Origin: Porphyra umbilicalis
Taxonomy: Eukaryota > Rhodophyta > Bangiophyceae > Bangiales > Bangiaceae
DNA: 64,000 nt
Reading direction: 5' to 3'
Assembly: GCA_002049455.2 (NCBI GenBank)
Contig: KV919049.1
Span: forward strand, 1-64,000
Shown one piece after another: positions 1-10,690 of the stretch. The position numbers and the translations under genes were made by a program. The number at the start of each line of letters is the position of its first letter. Positions within the stretch are counted from its first letter, which is position 1. The notes under the pieces were generated by a model. That model made no database searches. It was not told where the DNA came from and saw nothing but the letters and a program-made list of their open reading frames with translations.

Positions 1-867
1 GGTCATAGGCATGGGGTGGGGGGACACTAGGAACGCGTAGCGAGGGTAGATGCCGTCGAAAAGGTAGTAAGGTAGCGTGCGGGTGGTCCCATTCACGGTA
101 AACTTCACGCCCCGCGGCGGCCACCGGCCTGCCGTGACGTCTAGGTAGAGAGGCGACTGGTTCAAAACGTTGATGTCGTTCAAACTGCCGGGAGCACCGA
201 CAAACAGGTGCCAAATCCACAGGTCCTCGTCGCATACGGCCTCAACGACAACGCCGCGCGAGCCCTTCCGGCTCTGGTACGCGCCCGCCATGCCCGTCGG
301 GCACTGATGCCACTCCCAGTGGGTACAGTCCAGCGAGCCCACACAGCCGGGAAAGCCGCGCTCTGCGTTGCGCTCCATCATCGCCTTGAGCTCCGACTGG
401 TTGGGACGGCGTACGTAGGTCGATGCCCACCGCCGCACGATGAACTCTAGGAGAAGCTTGATCGCCTGCGCCACGGTCGAGCGAGAAAGGCGCACGTACT
501 CGTCCGACCGGTCGGCCGCCTCGCCGTACGCGATGACGCGGAAGGCGGCCACGACCTTTTGCAGCGGGTGCGCCTGCAGGCGACCCGTCGCGTTGATGCG
601 CTGCTGGAAGAACGGCTCGTCCTTGACGGCCAGGCAGATGCGCCGAAACACACTGCGCGGCACACGGAAGCGCGTCTCGAAATCACGGTCGTCGTAGATC
701 GGCGGCTCCGCGTTGACCCCGAAGTAGTCACGCTGGATGTTGAACAGGCCAGCGTCAAAGTCACGCCGCTTGTTGGGCCGACGCCCAGGAACAGAACCGC
801 GGTAGTGGCGACGGCGGTGTCCGCGGGCGGCGCGCGACCGTCGTCGAATCAGCAACAGCAGGCCCAT
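1..867 (-). CDS. PIF/Harbinger-type transposase (DDE nuclease), partial at left edge
   Basis: The minus strand is open from the ATG at 867 to the window edge (289 codons visible; the C-terminus is outside). Family signatures are clear. A basic N-terminal stretch (GRRPNKRRDFDAG) leads into RDYFGVNAEPPIY, then a helical region with YVRLSRSTVAQAI. The catalytic part has GSLDCTHWEWHQCP (first catalytic Asp) and GAPGSLNDINVL (second Asp), followed by LFDGIYPRYA near the edge. This order is that of the PIF/Harbinger 'plant transposon protein' nuclease, which cuts and pastes the element together with a Myb-like partner protein. No partner is visible in the window. The ATG at 867 is the first in frame, but a more natural start (MEAAETGMSS, 943 downward) sits in another frame, so a small frameshift near 850-870 is possible. 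The visible part has no stop codon. Confidence 0.88.
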   Translation of the reverse strand, partial: MGLLLLIRRRSRAARGHRRRHYRGSVPGRRPNKRRDFDAGLFNIQRDYFGVNAEPPIYDDRDFETRFRVPRSVFRRICLAVKDEPFFQQRINATGRLQAHPLQKVVAAFRVIAYGEAADRSDEYVRLSRSTVAQAIKLLLEFIVRRWASTYVRRPNQSELKAMMERNAERGFPGCVGSLDCTHWEWHQCPTGMAGAYQSRKGSRGVVVEAVCDEDLWIWHLFVGAPGSLNDINVLNQSPLYLDVTAGRWPPRGVKFTVNGTTRTLPYYLFDGIYPRYAFLVSPHPMPMT

Positions 868-1254
868 GTGGGAGCCCAAACGACGGCGCCATCGTCCTCG
901 GCCAGGAGAGAGGCAGCGCTGGACATCCCCGTCTCGGCAGCTTCCATGCCAGCAGCGGAGGGGAGGGTCGCGGGCGAGCGCGGGCAGATGGTGGTGGAGC
1001 ACAGGACACAAGGATAGGGGTCGTAAAAGTGATGGGGTAGCAAAGAAAGTGAGGCGGGTGCGCGGATCGTGCGTCTCAAGCCGACGACAGGGAACGTGCG
1101 GGCGAAGCGGGCACGTCGTGGGCGAGGAACAGGGCAACAGAGTAGCGGGGGGCCGACGATGAAGGTAATGGCCGGACGCGTCACAACGATGGGCGCGATG
1201 TCGATGGGTCGGGTGCGTGCACGGTGCGGCAGCGCGGACTGAGGAGCGACGGAC
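868..1254. other. Intergenic, 5' side of the Harbinger transposase
   Basis: I see no supported gene here. The minus-strand reading frame beginning MEAAETG at 943 could be the original N-terminus of the transposase, displaced by a frameshift. The terminal inverted repeat of the Harbinger element was not identified. Confidence 0.4.
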
Positions 1255-1725
1255 CGAGCCCCCCCCTCTCAAAAGGCACTGTGCGCAGTGGTGGACCACC
1301 TCCACCCCCGAAAAGGCTGCGAGGGAGCCAACGAGGCACCGCGTGGTCCAGGATCGACCGCCGCACCCCCACTGAAAGGCACTGTGGGTGGTGGCGGACC
1401 ACCAACCTCCAGGATTGGGCCGCGCACGAGCCAGGAGGCGACCCGCGGCCGCCGGCCACCCCCCCCCCCCCTCTCAAATAGCTCTGGGTGCGGTGGCGCA
1501 CCGCCTGCCACATGCAAATCTCTGTGCGGGTGCCCGCCCAGGGGCCACGCGCGATCCTCTCCGACCCCCCCCCCCCTCCAGAGGCTCTGACGCAGTGTGG
1601 GGCGGCCTGCCACCTGAAAAAATCTGTGTGGGTGTGGGACCAGGCCGCCCGCGTGATCTCGTTCAACCGCCGCCCCCCCCCTCAGTGGCGCTGTATCAGA
1701 GGTGGGCGGCCCGCCACAACCTAAC
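1255..1725. repeat. Degenerate minisatellite, about 103-bp unit, 5 copies
   Basis: Five imperfect copies start near 1259, 1363, 1465, 1565 and 1672. Each begins with a run of C, then a block like CTCAAAAGGCACTGTG, then a GTGGnGGACCACC-like block. The spacing is about 100-107 bp. Copies differ by many substitutions and by C-tract length. The open frames across it are by-products of the repeat and I do not regard them as genes. Confidence 0.75.
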
Positions 1726-1880
1726 GACCGCATGATCGTGATGGCGCCACGCGAACCATCCATCGTCCCGATGCCAACAGGCCCTCAAGAGCCCAGATCG
1801 GGGGTCACGAGGCGAGAGAGAGTCCCACTGCACGCCTGCCTGAGCCACATGTCCGATCCCGTCCCACGCGGCCCACAATG

Positions 1881-1936
1881 ACGGCCTGCGTCGGAATCGA
1901 ATCACGAGACGCCAACCACCTGCGCTATCAGCCTGG
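1881..1936 (-). ncRNA. tRNA-like fragment with A and B boxes (SINE-like or decayed tRNA)
   Basis: On the minus strand TAGCGCAGGTGG matches a pol III A box and GATTCGATTCC a B box. The two starts are only about 24 nt apart, so the anticodon arm is missing and this cannot be a functional tRNA. The most likely origin is the head of a tRNA-derived SINE or a deleted tRNA. A chance match is possible. Confidence 0.25.
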
Positions 1937-2134
1937 TTCAATGGACGAAAGCTTTTGGACCGCTCTCGAATGCTGAGGTCGGGCCTCATCGCCAAAGAGT
2001 GCAGGTCCGCGCCATTATCTTTCAAAACTGATCAAGATCATCCTAACACACGTCGCGCGCTCAACCAATATATAGAAATACATATCTGGTTACACTCCAC
2101 CAATGAGAGCACAGAACGCATTGGGGCCGACGCC

Positions 2135-2172
2135 GGACCTGCCCCATTTCGCTTCACGAATGGGGCAGGTCC
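2135..2172. repeat. Small perfect inverted repeat, 14-bp arms
   Basis: GGACCTGCCCCATT at 2135-2148 is the exact reverse complement of 2159-2172, with a 10-nt loop. It could be an operator-like or hairpin site. No gene next to it gives it a role. Confidence 0.6.
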
Positions 2173-3163
2173 AACGCCCGCCCCATTTTTGCGCTTCGGA
2201 GTTGTCTCGTACGTCCAGGATTCCATCATGACCATTGAAGGCCAGAATGGGGTCGATCACGTTGACAGAAAAGCCCAGTGGCCCCATTTCCTTAATAAAG
2301 AGACACGTTTCTGCTTCGTGGCACAACGTGTAACGAATATGAGATGGGGCCGACGTTGTTGGGATTGCCCTTACGACCCCCGCCGTCCGAGCCGTCAGGC
2401 CCCTCGCCGTCCAAGTCGGCACTGTCCCCGCAGTCCACTCATTTACATCCTCCATCTTCCAACACGCCACTCCTTCCGCCGTCCGAGTCGTCGCTCTCCC
2501 GGCTGGACGAGGCGTCACTCCCGTCGCCTTCAGTGGCACGGCCTCCCTTGCCCTCGTCCAACCCAGTCTGGCCCTACGTGGCTGGACAACCGCTGTGGGG
2601 AAGAAGACGGTGGAGTCGATGACGGTGGCGTCGGCGACGGTGGGGCCCAGGACGATTGTCAGCGTCATCGGTGGAAGGACGGATGACGGTATGTTCACAT
2701 CGACGGGTGCAGTGTGCGACAAATCCGTCACGTTTTTCCAATTCCCCCTGTCTGGGCTGCATTCCAGAAGACGATCGCGAGATTTGTCGATTGTTCCCGT
2801 GGAAGTTGTCGATCGCGATCCTCCCAGTTATATAGCACGTGACATCGTCGGGAAAGTGGGGCGCATACTAGACGTGTACTAAGACGCGTACTAGGCTAAA
2901 TTTCATGTACTGCAGGCCCGATTGCCTTACTGGCATCAATTCGGAGCGGCGGCCGTGCGGGGGGGGCCGAACGCACGTCATCTGGGGGGGGGTTGGGTCC
3001 AGAACGTGGGCTACAAGTCCCACGTGCTGGCCCCGTGGGGTAAATCGGGCCAGATTCGTGGCCTTGTAGCCCCTGCTGAAGCAGGCTACAAGTGACGCGC
3101 ACACAAGGAAATCTGGTGTGTCTTCGTCGTTTCGCCGCGTGCCAGGGCCAGTCAGGACGGTTT

Positions 3164-3340
3164 GTCACACATCAATCTGTGTCGGGCGTCCCTTGACTGC
3201 CAGAAGCCACCAGCGTTCAGCACGTAGATGCAAAAGCTCAGGGGGTCACACATCAATCTGTGTGGGGCGCCCCTGGCCAGCCAGAAGCCACCAGCGTTTA
3301 GCACGTAGACGCAGAAGCTCTGGAGGTCATACCTCACTTT
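3164..3340. repeat. 81-bp direct tandem repeat, 2 copies plus a partial third
   Basis: GTCACACATCAATCTGTG starts at 3164 and again at 3245, and a third copy begins at 3326 with GTCATACCTCA. The copies are about 85-90% identical by eye. The block AGAAGCCACCAGCGTT lies at the same place in each unit. Confidence 0.85.
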
Positions 3341-4330
3341 CTTTGCTGATGGTGGGTGGCTTGGCGATGGGCTGACTGTTCGTGGGCGTGCTACGTAGAA
3401 GTGGGCGGGTGTCTGTCAGGAGGTGGGCTGGTGGCAGCGCGCGGACGGCGCGCATGGGGTGGCCAGACGGTGGCAAGGCGGTGGCCTGCTGGCGGGCAGG
3501 CGGTTGGTTGGCGGTGGGCTGGCGGTAGGAAAGTGGGCGGCGGGCGGTGGGGTGGTGGGAAGTAGGCTGTGCGCTGGTCGCAGGTAGGCATTGGGTCGTC
3601 GGCGGGGAAGGGGCGGCGGGTTCGTGGCGGCAAGGCGGTGGATCGTCAGTGCGCAAGTGGCGCCGGGCTGGCGGCGGCAACGCGGGGCCTCCGCGGACGG
3701 CAAGCGGGAGCAGGCTGGCGGCGCCAAGGCGGTGGATCGCGGTACACACGTGGCGGCAGGCTGGCGGCGGCAAGGCGGGGCGTCCGCGGCGTGCAAGAGG
3801 GGACGGGCTGGCGGCGGCAAGGCGGCGAATCGGCGGCGCGCAAGGGGCGGCGGGCTGGCGGCGGGCAGGCGAGGGGTCGGCGGCGGGCAAGTGGTGGCGG
3901 GCTGGCGGCGGGCAGGCGGTGGATCAGCGGGAGGGAACTTGCGGGGGGCCGACGGCGGGCAGGCGCGGGGTCAGCGGCGGGCAAGTTGTGGCGGGCTGGC
4001 GGCGGCGAGACAGGGTGTCGGTGGTGAGTAGTCGGTGTTCTGGTGGCGGTTACGTCGGGGGCGGGCGGCTGGTTGGTGGCGGGCGAGTGGGAAGCAAGCG
4101 AGTGCGGGGCAAGAGGAGGGCAAGTGGCGTCCAAGTGACGGGCAAGTGGCAGGCAGATGGCGGGCTGGCGGCAAACAGGAGGCGACCAAGTGACGGGCGG
4201 GCGGACCGGTGATAGGAGCCTGTGGGTGGGGTGGTCGGGGGCTGGGGGGGAGGCGTGGGGGGGGGAGGTAGGGACGGCTGGGGGGGCGGCAGCGTCGGAG
4301 TCGTGGGGGGCAGCCCCTGGAAGCCCCCGG
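3341..4330. repeat. G-rich minisatellite, 47-bp unit
   Basis: The word CGGGCTGGCGGC (or close variants) recurs at 3664, 3711, 3757, 3804, 3851, 3898, about 3945 and 3992, a 47-bp period. On both sides the same GGCGGGCAGGC and GGCAAGTGG words continue with decayed phase. All reading frames across it are open by composition (Gly/Arg or Pro/Ala) and are not convincing genes. The strong strand asymmetry (G on +) suggests R-loop or G-quadruplex potential. Confidence 0.8.
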
Positions 4331-5728
4331 AAGCGCAATATACACCATCACTTTCCCAGCAACGTAATTGATCCAGGCAGCGTCACGTAGGACACGCTCG
4401 TCGCTCAGAAACAACCGCAATCTGGCTGTCACAGAGGTCTACGTTTCATGTTTGGGACGCAGTTCTTGTCTATACTGCGAGAGTGCAGTGGTGCGCCGCG
4501 GTCTAAAACGCGAATATCGTTTCTATTCCCTGGCCTTTAGGACAGGGTGCTCTCAAAGTGTAGTGATGCACACATATACTTAGATCACGGGACTTGCTCT
4601 CCGTTTCAGAGGTGGCAGTCTGCATTCGTGTCCTCAGGGATCTGAGAGCGTGTCAGCGGTGGAAGGGTCGCGATGACGCTAAAAGCGAATAGAGTTAAGT
4701 GGCTGAGAAGGACTGTCCTGCCACAGAGGTCACAGGGCGCCTGCCCCCCTACCCCCCCCCACCGCCCCGAGTTGCGCGCGGCGACCGCGCGCGGCGACTT
4801 TCGGCATTCGACACGCCCACGATGACCCGCGGGTGATCGTGCCTGCGCGCCAGCTTCTGTAGCGACGGCTCGTCGGCAGTTTCTGACGCCATCGAGCGGC
4901 GCGGTTGGAGGCGCCCCGTCGCGCGGCGGTCGGTCCCACCCGCCCGCCCGTGCGCCGTGTCGGCCGCCCCGCCCGCCGTGAGCAGGTGCGCTGCGCAGCG
5001 GAGTGAAGGCCCCTCTGGTGGGTGTCGCGCGACGCCGGCGGGCCGCCGCCGCTGTCGTGGCGGCGGCGGCACCCCTTTCCCCGCCCCGCGCCCCCCCCGC
5101 CACGGCAACGTGGCTGTACGTGCACCCGTGCGCGCTCGCAGCCATGGAACGGGCCGGCGTGCCCCGTGTCGATGCGTCGCCGAGCGCGCCACCGCCCTGA
5201 AGGCCAGGGTATTGCACGCACGTGCCTGGAATACTATATTGGAAGTTTTGCAGTGTGGAGGGGGGTCGAATATGGCCTAGTACGTGCCATTTCAGCCTGT
5301 ACTGGAGGCGTTCGGAGGCAATTTGAAAATTGTGGGTACCAGCGCCAGTACAGCAAATCAGCATATGCCCCACTTTGCAGACGATATAACTGGAGCGCAT
5401 ATAACCGGATATTGACTGTACGAGGCACCACACAGCGGGGGCAGAGATGGATGATCGTCATTGATTGGGCGCTTGCGGCCACGGCTCTCGCCTGTTTCAC
5501 AGCAACCGAGATCGCGTGGCTGGCGTCCATTGATCTCTTTTTCACCCGATTTGCGAACATTTCTGCTGCGCCGTCAAGACCACCCCCACCCCAGCACGAC
5601 GAAAAATAGGACTTAGATGTCATATTTGGGTCGATCACGTTCACATGTGCTCGCCGTCAAGACAAGGCCTCAACAAGCCTACTCGCCGCCAAGGCGTAGA
5701 CATGGACAAAATACTAAATTTCACTGTA
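4331..5728. other. Intergenic, no recognised gene
   Basis: The GC-rich core (4740-5200) is flanked by less GC-rich DNA. A minus-strand frame of 275 codons (4606-5433) has no recognisable domain. I see no promoter, TIR or long repeat that I would defend. Confidence 0.35.
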
Positions 5729-6740
5729 CTAACTTCTGGCGCCCAGGCGGGCGGCATGGGCTGCCGCGCCCGACCGCCGAGTCGGTGTCGTTGCCGCCGG
5801 CGGGGAGCCAACCCCCCCCTGCGCCCATCGCTGTCGGGAATGCATCGGGTGTTCCCTCCCCCCCAACCCTCGACCCCCCGCCGATGTCCTCGTCCCGCCA
5901 CCCCCCTCCCCAGGCGGGGCACTAGCACCAGCCCCGCCCTCCCGAGGCGGCCGAAGCACACCCCCCGGAGGGCCCCGACCCGCCGCGCCGCTGCGTCGGC
6001 CTCCGCGTCGGCCAAGTCGGGTGGGTCGTCTCCCGCCCCTGCCCCACCCCCTCCCCCACCACCGCCTCGTCGGCGCCGACAATGGCCGTCTGCGGCGGCG
6101 TCACATCGACAACCGCAACGACCTCCACCGGCGCGCTGCCCGCCAGCGCCGGCGCCACGGTGGGGATGACGCCCGCGGCAGCGACGCGGGCGCCGTCGAC
6201 GCCTTCGGCGCCACCGGTACCGCTGCCGGCGCCGCGCATGCACGCGCCGCTGGGGGCGGCGGCGAGCATCGCCACAGCTCCCTCGACGGCGTGCATGAGG
6301 GCGACGAGCGGGGCGGTGATTGAGGACCAGCCGTCGCCGTCGCCACCGTCGTCGTCATCGCCGCCGCCCGTCAATTCGACTTCGGCGACGAGCACCGCGC
6401 CGGGCGCCGCCGCCGCTAATGCCACCACCCTCGCACCCGCCGCCGCCGGCGCGGGCGGTGCCGGTCCCGACCGCGCCAACCTGACGCCGAGGCGCGCGCC
6501 CACCGCCGCGGTGACCGCCGCCGGCCCCGCCAGGAAGACGACTTGCCCCCCCCCCTCCCCACCGTCGCCGTCCTCAGTGCCGTCGGGCGTGCGCGGGGGG
6601 TCAAGCACACCCCCCCGCACCGCCAATGGTGGCGCATCGTCGGCGGAGGCGACGGAGAGGAGCGCCGCCGTAGTCCCCGCCGGCGTGATGACGACCGTGG
6701 GGGGGGACAGTGGGGGGGTGGGGAACGCGTGAGGGGTTCA
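5729..6740 (-). CDS. Unrecognised Ala/Gly/Val-rich protein, frameshifted coding region
   Basis: The minus strand shows protein-like composition that hops frame at G/C tracts. A segment with TVVITPAGTTAALLSVASAD lies near 6650-6700. A Val/Ala-rich core follows (VVFLAGPAAVTAAVGARLGV and later GARVVALAAAAPGAVLVAEV, 6350-6540), then an acidic Gly/Asp loop and SSITAPLVALMHAVEGAVAM. The frame then changes at the C-tracts near 6040-6060 to DLADAEADAAARRVGALRG. The change has the same direction (one base missing) as in the well-identified genes of this window. An ATG at 6739 is the likely start if the C7 and C8 tracts just downstream are each one base short. I do not recognise a family. The plus-strand Pro/Ala/Thr frames over the same DNA look like shadows. 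Confidence 0.4.
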
Positions 6741-7033
6741 TGGCGCGGGGAGTTGGGGGGGGTTGAGGGGTCGAGCGGTGGGCGCCTTATGCCGTTCGGT
6801 GGAGGAAGCGGCGTCGGCGCTGGCAGCCCCCGAACGGTGAGTGGGGCGGCACGGGGGAGCACTCACGGCGTGGGGGCGAACACCCGTGCGTCCGCGCACC
6901 CCACAACAAGCGGCCGTCATAAATTTTACTGCCGTCTCGTCACAATTTATGCGTTTGTGATCCTACCCCCACCCTTGCTCCCCTACGTATTTACTATCAT
7001 AACAGTCGCGGAACGCACCCAGAGCATCCAGAC

Positions 7034-7415
7034 TAGGGTTGCACACGACGCCCCTATTTCGGGGGCGTCAGGGGCGCGCGACGGATATGACGCCTTACTG
7101 ACGCCCCATTAGGCAGCCAAAACGCCCTCACGACGCCCCAAGTAGCACCCTCAATATTCGCCATATCGTTCAAGTAGCACCCATATCGCGCTCTCATATC
7201 TCATTTTTGTGTCCAGACTGGGTGCCTGTCCCCAACCAAGGTGCACAGCCGCCACCTGCTGAATCATGTGGACCCCCCTGAAAACTTCCTTTTCGCGACG
7301 CCTTGTTGACGCCCTTTTGAGTTGGGGCGTTAGGGGCGCACGACGCCCAAATGACGCCCTGGTGACGCCCTTAACGACGCCCTTAACGACGCCCCGGGCG
7401 TTCTGAGCAACCCTA
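7034..7415. mobile_element. hAT-type MITE, 382 bp, with perfect 8-bp target duplication
   Basis: The ends are TAGGGTTGC...GCAACCCTA. The inverted repeat extends imperfectly for about 21 bp. The 8-bp word ATCCAGAC flanks it on both sides (7026-7033 and 7416-7423), which is the hAT hallmark. Both halves are packed with GACGCCC/GGGCGTC heptamers, like the subterminal transposase-binding motifs of hAT elements. There is no coding capacity, so it is non-autonomous. The intact duplication suggests a recent insertion. Confidence 0.92.
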
Positions 7416-8322
7416 ATCCAGACGACTGCAGTGAAGCTGGTGCGTCTTCCAACCAGCTTGAATCAGCCCAGAATCCTAACCCCACCTTCCGTACGGACCC
7501 GCGCTGCAGGAGGCCATGCAACGCCCGTTTCTGCCACGTGCTGTTTCTTTGCTTGCTGGCCAATCACTACGCGTTTCGCAAGATCGTGACCTTGGCCGCA
7601 AGCGTTGCCGACATCTGATAGACCAATCAACAAGCCGTGTGCCAAGAATCTGGTGCTCACTGATCCGTTCTGGGTCACTGTTCCGAGGATCGCCCGTTCC
7701 CAACAGCTTCAAGGGCTCTGGGGCCACCAATCACGGCCGTCCACAGACGGGGGGAACCATTTCCAGGACCCAGGCGGCCTCTCGCGGATCGCGGGTTGAC
7801 TGAGCTAGGCAACAGCTCAGGCCGCCTCCAGCGGATCTACGAGCCGTTTCCTTGGAGCGGGTTGTCTTGCCAACAGACGTGCCCTTCCTGGGATACCACG
7901 GCTCTCGGAACAGCCATCGGCTCCTCATTGCCTGCGTGAGCACCGCCTCTCATCACCAGAGGTATGGATGATACGGGGCAAGGGACAGGGCGCTGCACAG
8001 ACCCCAAGGGCGAATCATTCTTTTGGAGTGACGGCAGCACCCAGTGCCTTCTGTGTCACGCCGGCTGGTTTCGCGAACGCGCCCCTGCCCCTGCAAGTGG
8101 CCGCGGCAGCATTGCACGCGCCGACCATGAGACTACTAAAGGAGGGCGGTGGCGTCGATAGCACAGTCCACCAAGCCCGCAAGCCAGGCCCAACGACCGT
8201 CGTACGAGAGGAGCTACCCTTCATTGCCGCCCCCTGCAGAGCCAAACCAGGAGCATCCCAACAGCCGCGCTGTTCACCTGTCTTCACCCCCCCTTGTGCC
8301 TTCTTCTGCGGCAACCTCCCCT
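7416..8322. promoter_or_regulatory. Upstream region of secreted-protein gene A, containing the duplicated block
   Basis: 7531-7800 is recognisably homologous to 13526-13795, which lies at nearly the same distance before gene B (about 790 versus 751 bp). Shared words include GCCACGT(G/T)CTGTT, GCCAATCAC, AAGATCGTGACCT and CAGGCGGCCTCTCGC. Conservation of non-coding DNA at the same position suggests the promoter was duplicated with the gene. GCCAATCAC carries a CCAAT-box core. Confidence 0.5.
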
Positions 8323-8766
8323 ATGGCGTGGCGCCACATCTCCACCGTCGCCCTTGTCGGTACCATCCTTGTAGCTGCCGCTCTTCTGGCTACCGCCCAC
8401 CCCACAGCTGTCATTCCGGCGCTGCCCGTCGGCGCGCCAGCCCCAACGCCGATGGCCGACGCTAGGCCTGACTCATCGGCCGATGAAGGCATTAGAATGA
8501 CAAGCACGCTGGAGAAGGTGTGTGCCTTGCACACCGCTGCGGATCTCGCCAACGCCGTGCGTGGGTGCACCAAACATGCTCCGCTGTGTTTGAGGCCGGC
8601 GCCCAAGAACAGCTCGTTGGATAAACTACGCGCTTGCTTGAAGGGCATGAACTCGTGTGGTCTCGCGACCGTGATTGCTCCTTGTAACGGACGCTCCGTC
8701 GCCGAGCAGAAACGCTGGCTGCTTGACTACTATGATTGTAGCTCCATGTTCCATCAACTTTCCTGA
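8323..8766 (+). CDS. Small secreted cysteine-containing protein A (147 aa), unknown function
   Basis: The start at 8323 places a classic signal peptide at the very N-terminus: a hydrophobic core (VALVGTILVAAALLATA) ending at an Ala-His-Pro boundary. An upstream in-frame ATG at 8149 would bury it and is rejected. A Pro/Ala-rich linker follows, then a mature region with seven Cys (VC, GC, LC, AC, SC, PC, DC) spread over about 80 residues, suggesting disulfides in an extracellular protein. It ends in DYYDCSSMFHQLS. Gene B at 14279 has the same length, signal-peptide style and upstream DNA, so the two are paralogs despite diverged mature parts. Cell-wall or extracellular-matrix roles are possible but not shown by sequence. 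A long inverted repeat begins 46 bp after the stop. Confidence 0.68.
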   Translation: MAWRHISTVALVGTILVAAALLATAHPTAVIPALPVGAPAPTPMADARPDSSADEGIRMTSTLEKVCALHTAADLANAVRGCTKHAPLCLRPAPKNSSLDKLRACLKGMNSCGLATVIAPCNGRSVAEQKRWLLDYYDCSSMFHQLS

Positions 8767-8812
8767 TACGGACGTGTGGGTAGCGGGACTCTGAACGTGT
8801 GGGGGATTGCCT

Positions 8813-9575
8813 GGAGACGCCGTCGGATTATCGCAATTTTGGTCAGGAAATCGCATCCCAATACGGGCGACACAGCCGGGCTACGAGCACCTCGTCCGGC
8901 CTTTGCCTATGAAACAGGCAAAACCACACACCCCCCCGCATATCAACAAAAACCTCATACGAAGAGCTTTCTGTCTATGTATTTTTTATGCTTTGATGCC
9001 CAGCCACACCATAGTGGCGGTGGCTCGCTCTCGATGCCCGGAATACCCTGGTGCCCTCTTGTTGCGCCCACCGTCGATGCCCCCCAGGCATCAGCCAGCG
9101 ACGCCACCCACCTGAAACTCTTCCTTGGTCCAGTGGGAGCCTGTTAAATACAAGAAACCCAGTGGGGAGGCGGCCGCTTGCCCGGAGGTGGGTCCTTTGT
9201 GGCTTCAAAGGCAGCCAAACGCCATTCTTCGGTACCTGCCCACTGCACAGGCAAAAGCCAGAGGTTGGGCAGACCGACTACCTCAGCTGGGCTACTATGA
9301 CTCTATGAGAGTGCCTACGTGCATAAATCCTGGTAGCAACCCAAAGACATGTCTGTTCTATGGGGGGGAACTGGCCCCGTCGGGTCCCGCATGCCCACCG
9401 GGGATGGTCCCATAAAAACTGAACCACAAAGAAGCTAGACCTCCCCCTACCCTGGTTGTCTTCCAAATGACCCCTGCATCCTAAAGAGCTGCCACACCCA
9501 GCTCTGCTGGCCGACAGGTGGCTCCCACCCTCCGGACAACGAGCGGACGCCGGATGGGCGTCATGACCCGCTTTG
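8813..9575. repeat. Left arm (763 bp) of a near-perfect long inverted repeat
   Basis: Every position x in this arm pairs with 19446-x in 9871-10633 without any indel that I could find. Long reading frames are reproduced identically in mirror orientation (for example 9125-9415 on + and 10031-10321 on -). One mismatch is visible near the outer end (GGAGACGCCG versus GGAGACGTCG). No transposase or known domain lies inside. The arm starts 46 bp after gene A. Confidence 0.93.
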
Positions 9576-9870
9576 CCGGCTTCGCTCATGTCAATGGAAG
9601 GTATTTCCACTTGACATGGCGACTCCAACTGCCTTATGCATGCTTCTAGAGAGGGCTAGAGGCCGGCCACGGCTCTTTGTCCATCAGAGCCAGCTGTAGG
9701 AGGTCGATTTTCCACCGAAGAACACCTTGTCGGCATGTCTCGGTTGTTTTCTCTACCTGCAACGCGTACGTGGTTCAACCAAGGTGCCAGACGAAAAAGA
9801 GACGTTCATTCAGTGATATAGGCGCGAAACTGCCAGCAGCACAGGTTCCACTGGTACGAGACGAAGGCCT
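9576..9870. other. 295-bp spacer between the inverted-repeat arms
   Basis: This is unique sequence between the arms. Next to the left arm it holds its own small hairpin, CATGTCAATGGAA / TTCCACTTGACATG (9587-9618). I see no gene. Confidence 0.6.
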
Positions 9871-10633
9871 CAAAGCGGGTCATGACGCCCATCCGGCGTC
9901 CGCTCGTTGTCCGGAGGGTGGGAGCCACCTGTCGGCCAGCAGAGCTGGGTGTGGCAGCTCTTTAGGATGCAGGGGTCATTTGGAAGACAACCAGGGTAGG
10001 GGGAGGTCTAGCTTCTTTGTGGTTCAGTTTTTATGGGACCATCCCCGGTGGGCATGCGGGACCCGACGGGGCCAGTTCCCCCCCATAGAACAGACATGTC
10101 TTTGGGTTGCTACCAGGATTTATGCACGTAGGCACTCTCATAGAGTCATAGTAGCCCAGCTGAGGTAGTCGGTCTGCCCAACCTCTGGCTTTTGCCTGTG
10201 CAGTGGGCAGGTACCGAAGAATGGCGTTTGGCTGCCTTTGAAGCCACAAAGGACCCACCTCCGGGCAAGCGGCCGCCTCCCCACTGGGTTTCTTGTATTT
10301 AACAGGCTCCCACTGGACCAAGGAAGAGTTTCAGGTGGGTGGCGTCGCTGGCTGATGCCTGGGGGGCATCGACGGTGGGCGCAACAAGAGGGCACCAGGG
10401 TATTCCGGGCATCGAGAGCGAGCCACCGCCACTATGGTGTGGCTGGGCATCAAAGCATAAAAAATACATAGACAGAAAGCTCTTCGTATGAGGTTTTTGT
10501 TGATATGCGGGGGGGTGTGTGGTTTTGCCTGTTTCATAGGCAAAGGCCGGACGAGGTGCTCGTAGCCCGGCTGTGTCGCCCGTATTGGGATGCGATTTCC
10601 TGACCAAAATTGCGATAATCCGACGACGTCTCC
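9871..10633. repeat. Right arm (763 bp) of the long inverted repeat
   Basis: This is the mirror copy of 8813-9575. Transcription through both arms would give an RNA hairpin with a stem of about 760 bp and a loop of about 295 nt, a natural substrate for Dicer if the host has one. As DNA it could extrude a cruciform. An artificial origin (assembly chimera) cannot be excluded from one sequence. Confidence 0.93.
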
Positions 10634-10690
10634 TGTATGTACACTGGGGAGCGTGGTCGGCGAGTGAGTGCGATGGCGTTCTCCTCGCCT

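Larger units (their letters stand above)
1726..3163. other. Non-coding stretch with small palindromes, no supported gene
   Basis: It contains a tRNA-like fragment (1881-1936), a 14-bp-arm inverted repeat (2135-2172) and two TATA-like words (ATATATAG near 2070 and TTATATAG near 2828). Reading frames of 200 or more codons exist on both strands at 1955-2731, but neither shows a domain or convincing protein composition. It could be a decayed repeat. Confidence 0.35.

Noticed and set aside
9125-10321. Identical ORFs of 96 and 85 codons on opposite strands
   Set aside because: They are the two arms of the inverted repeat; no protein signature in either.
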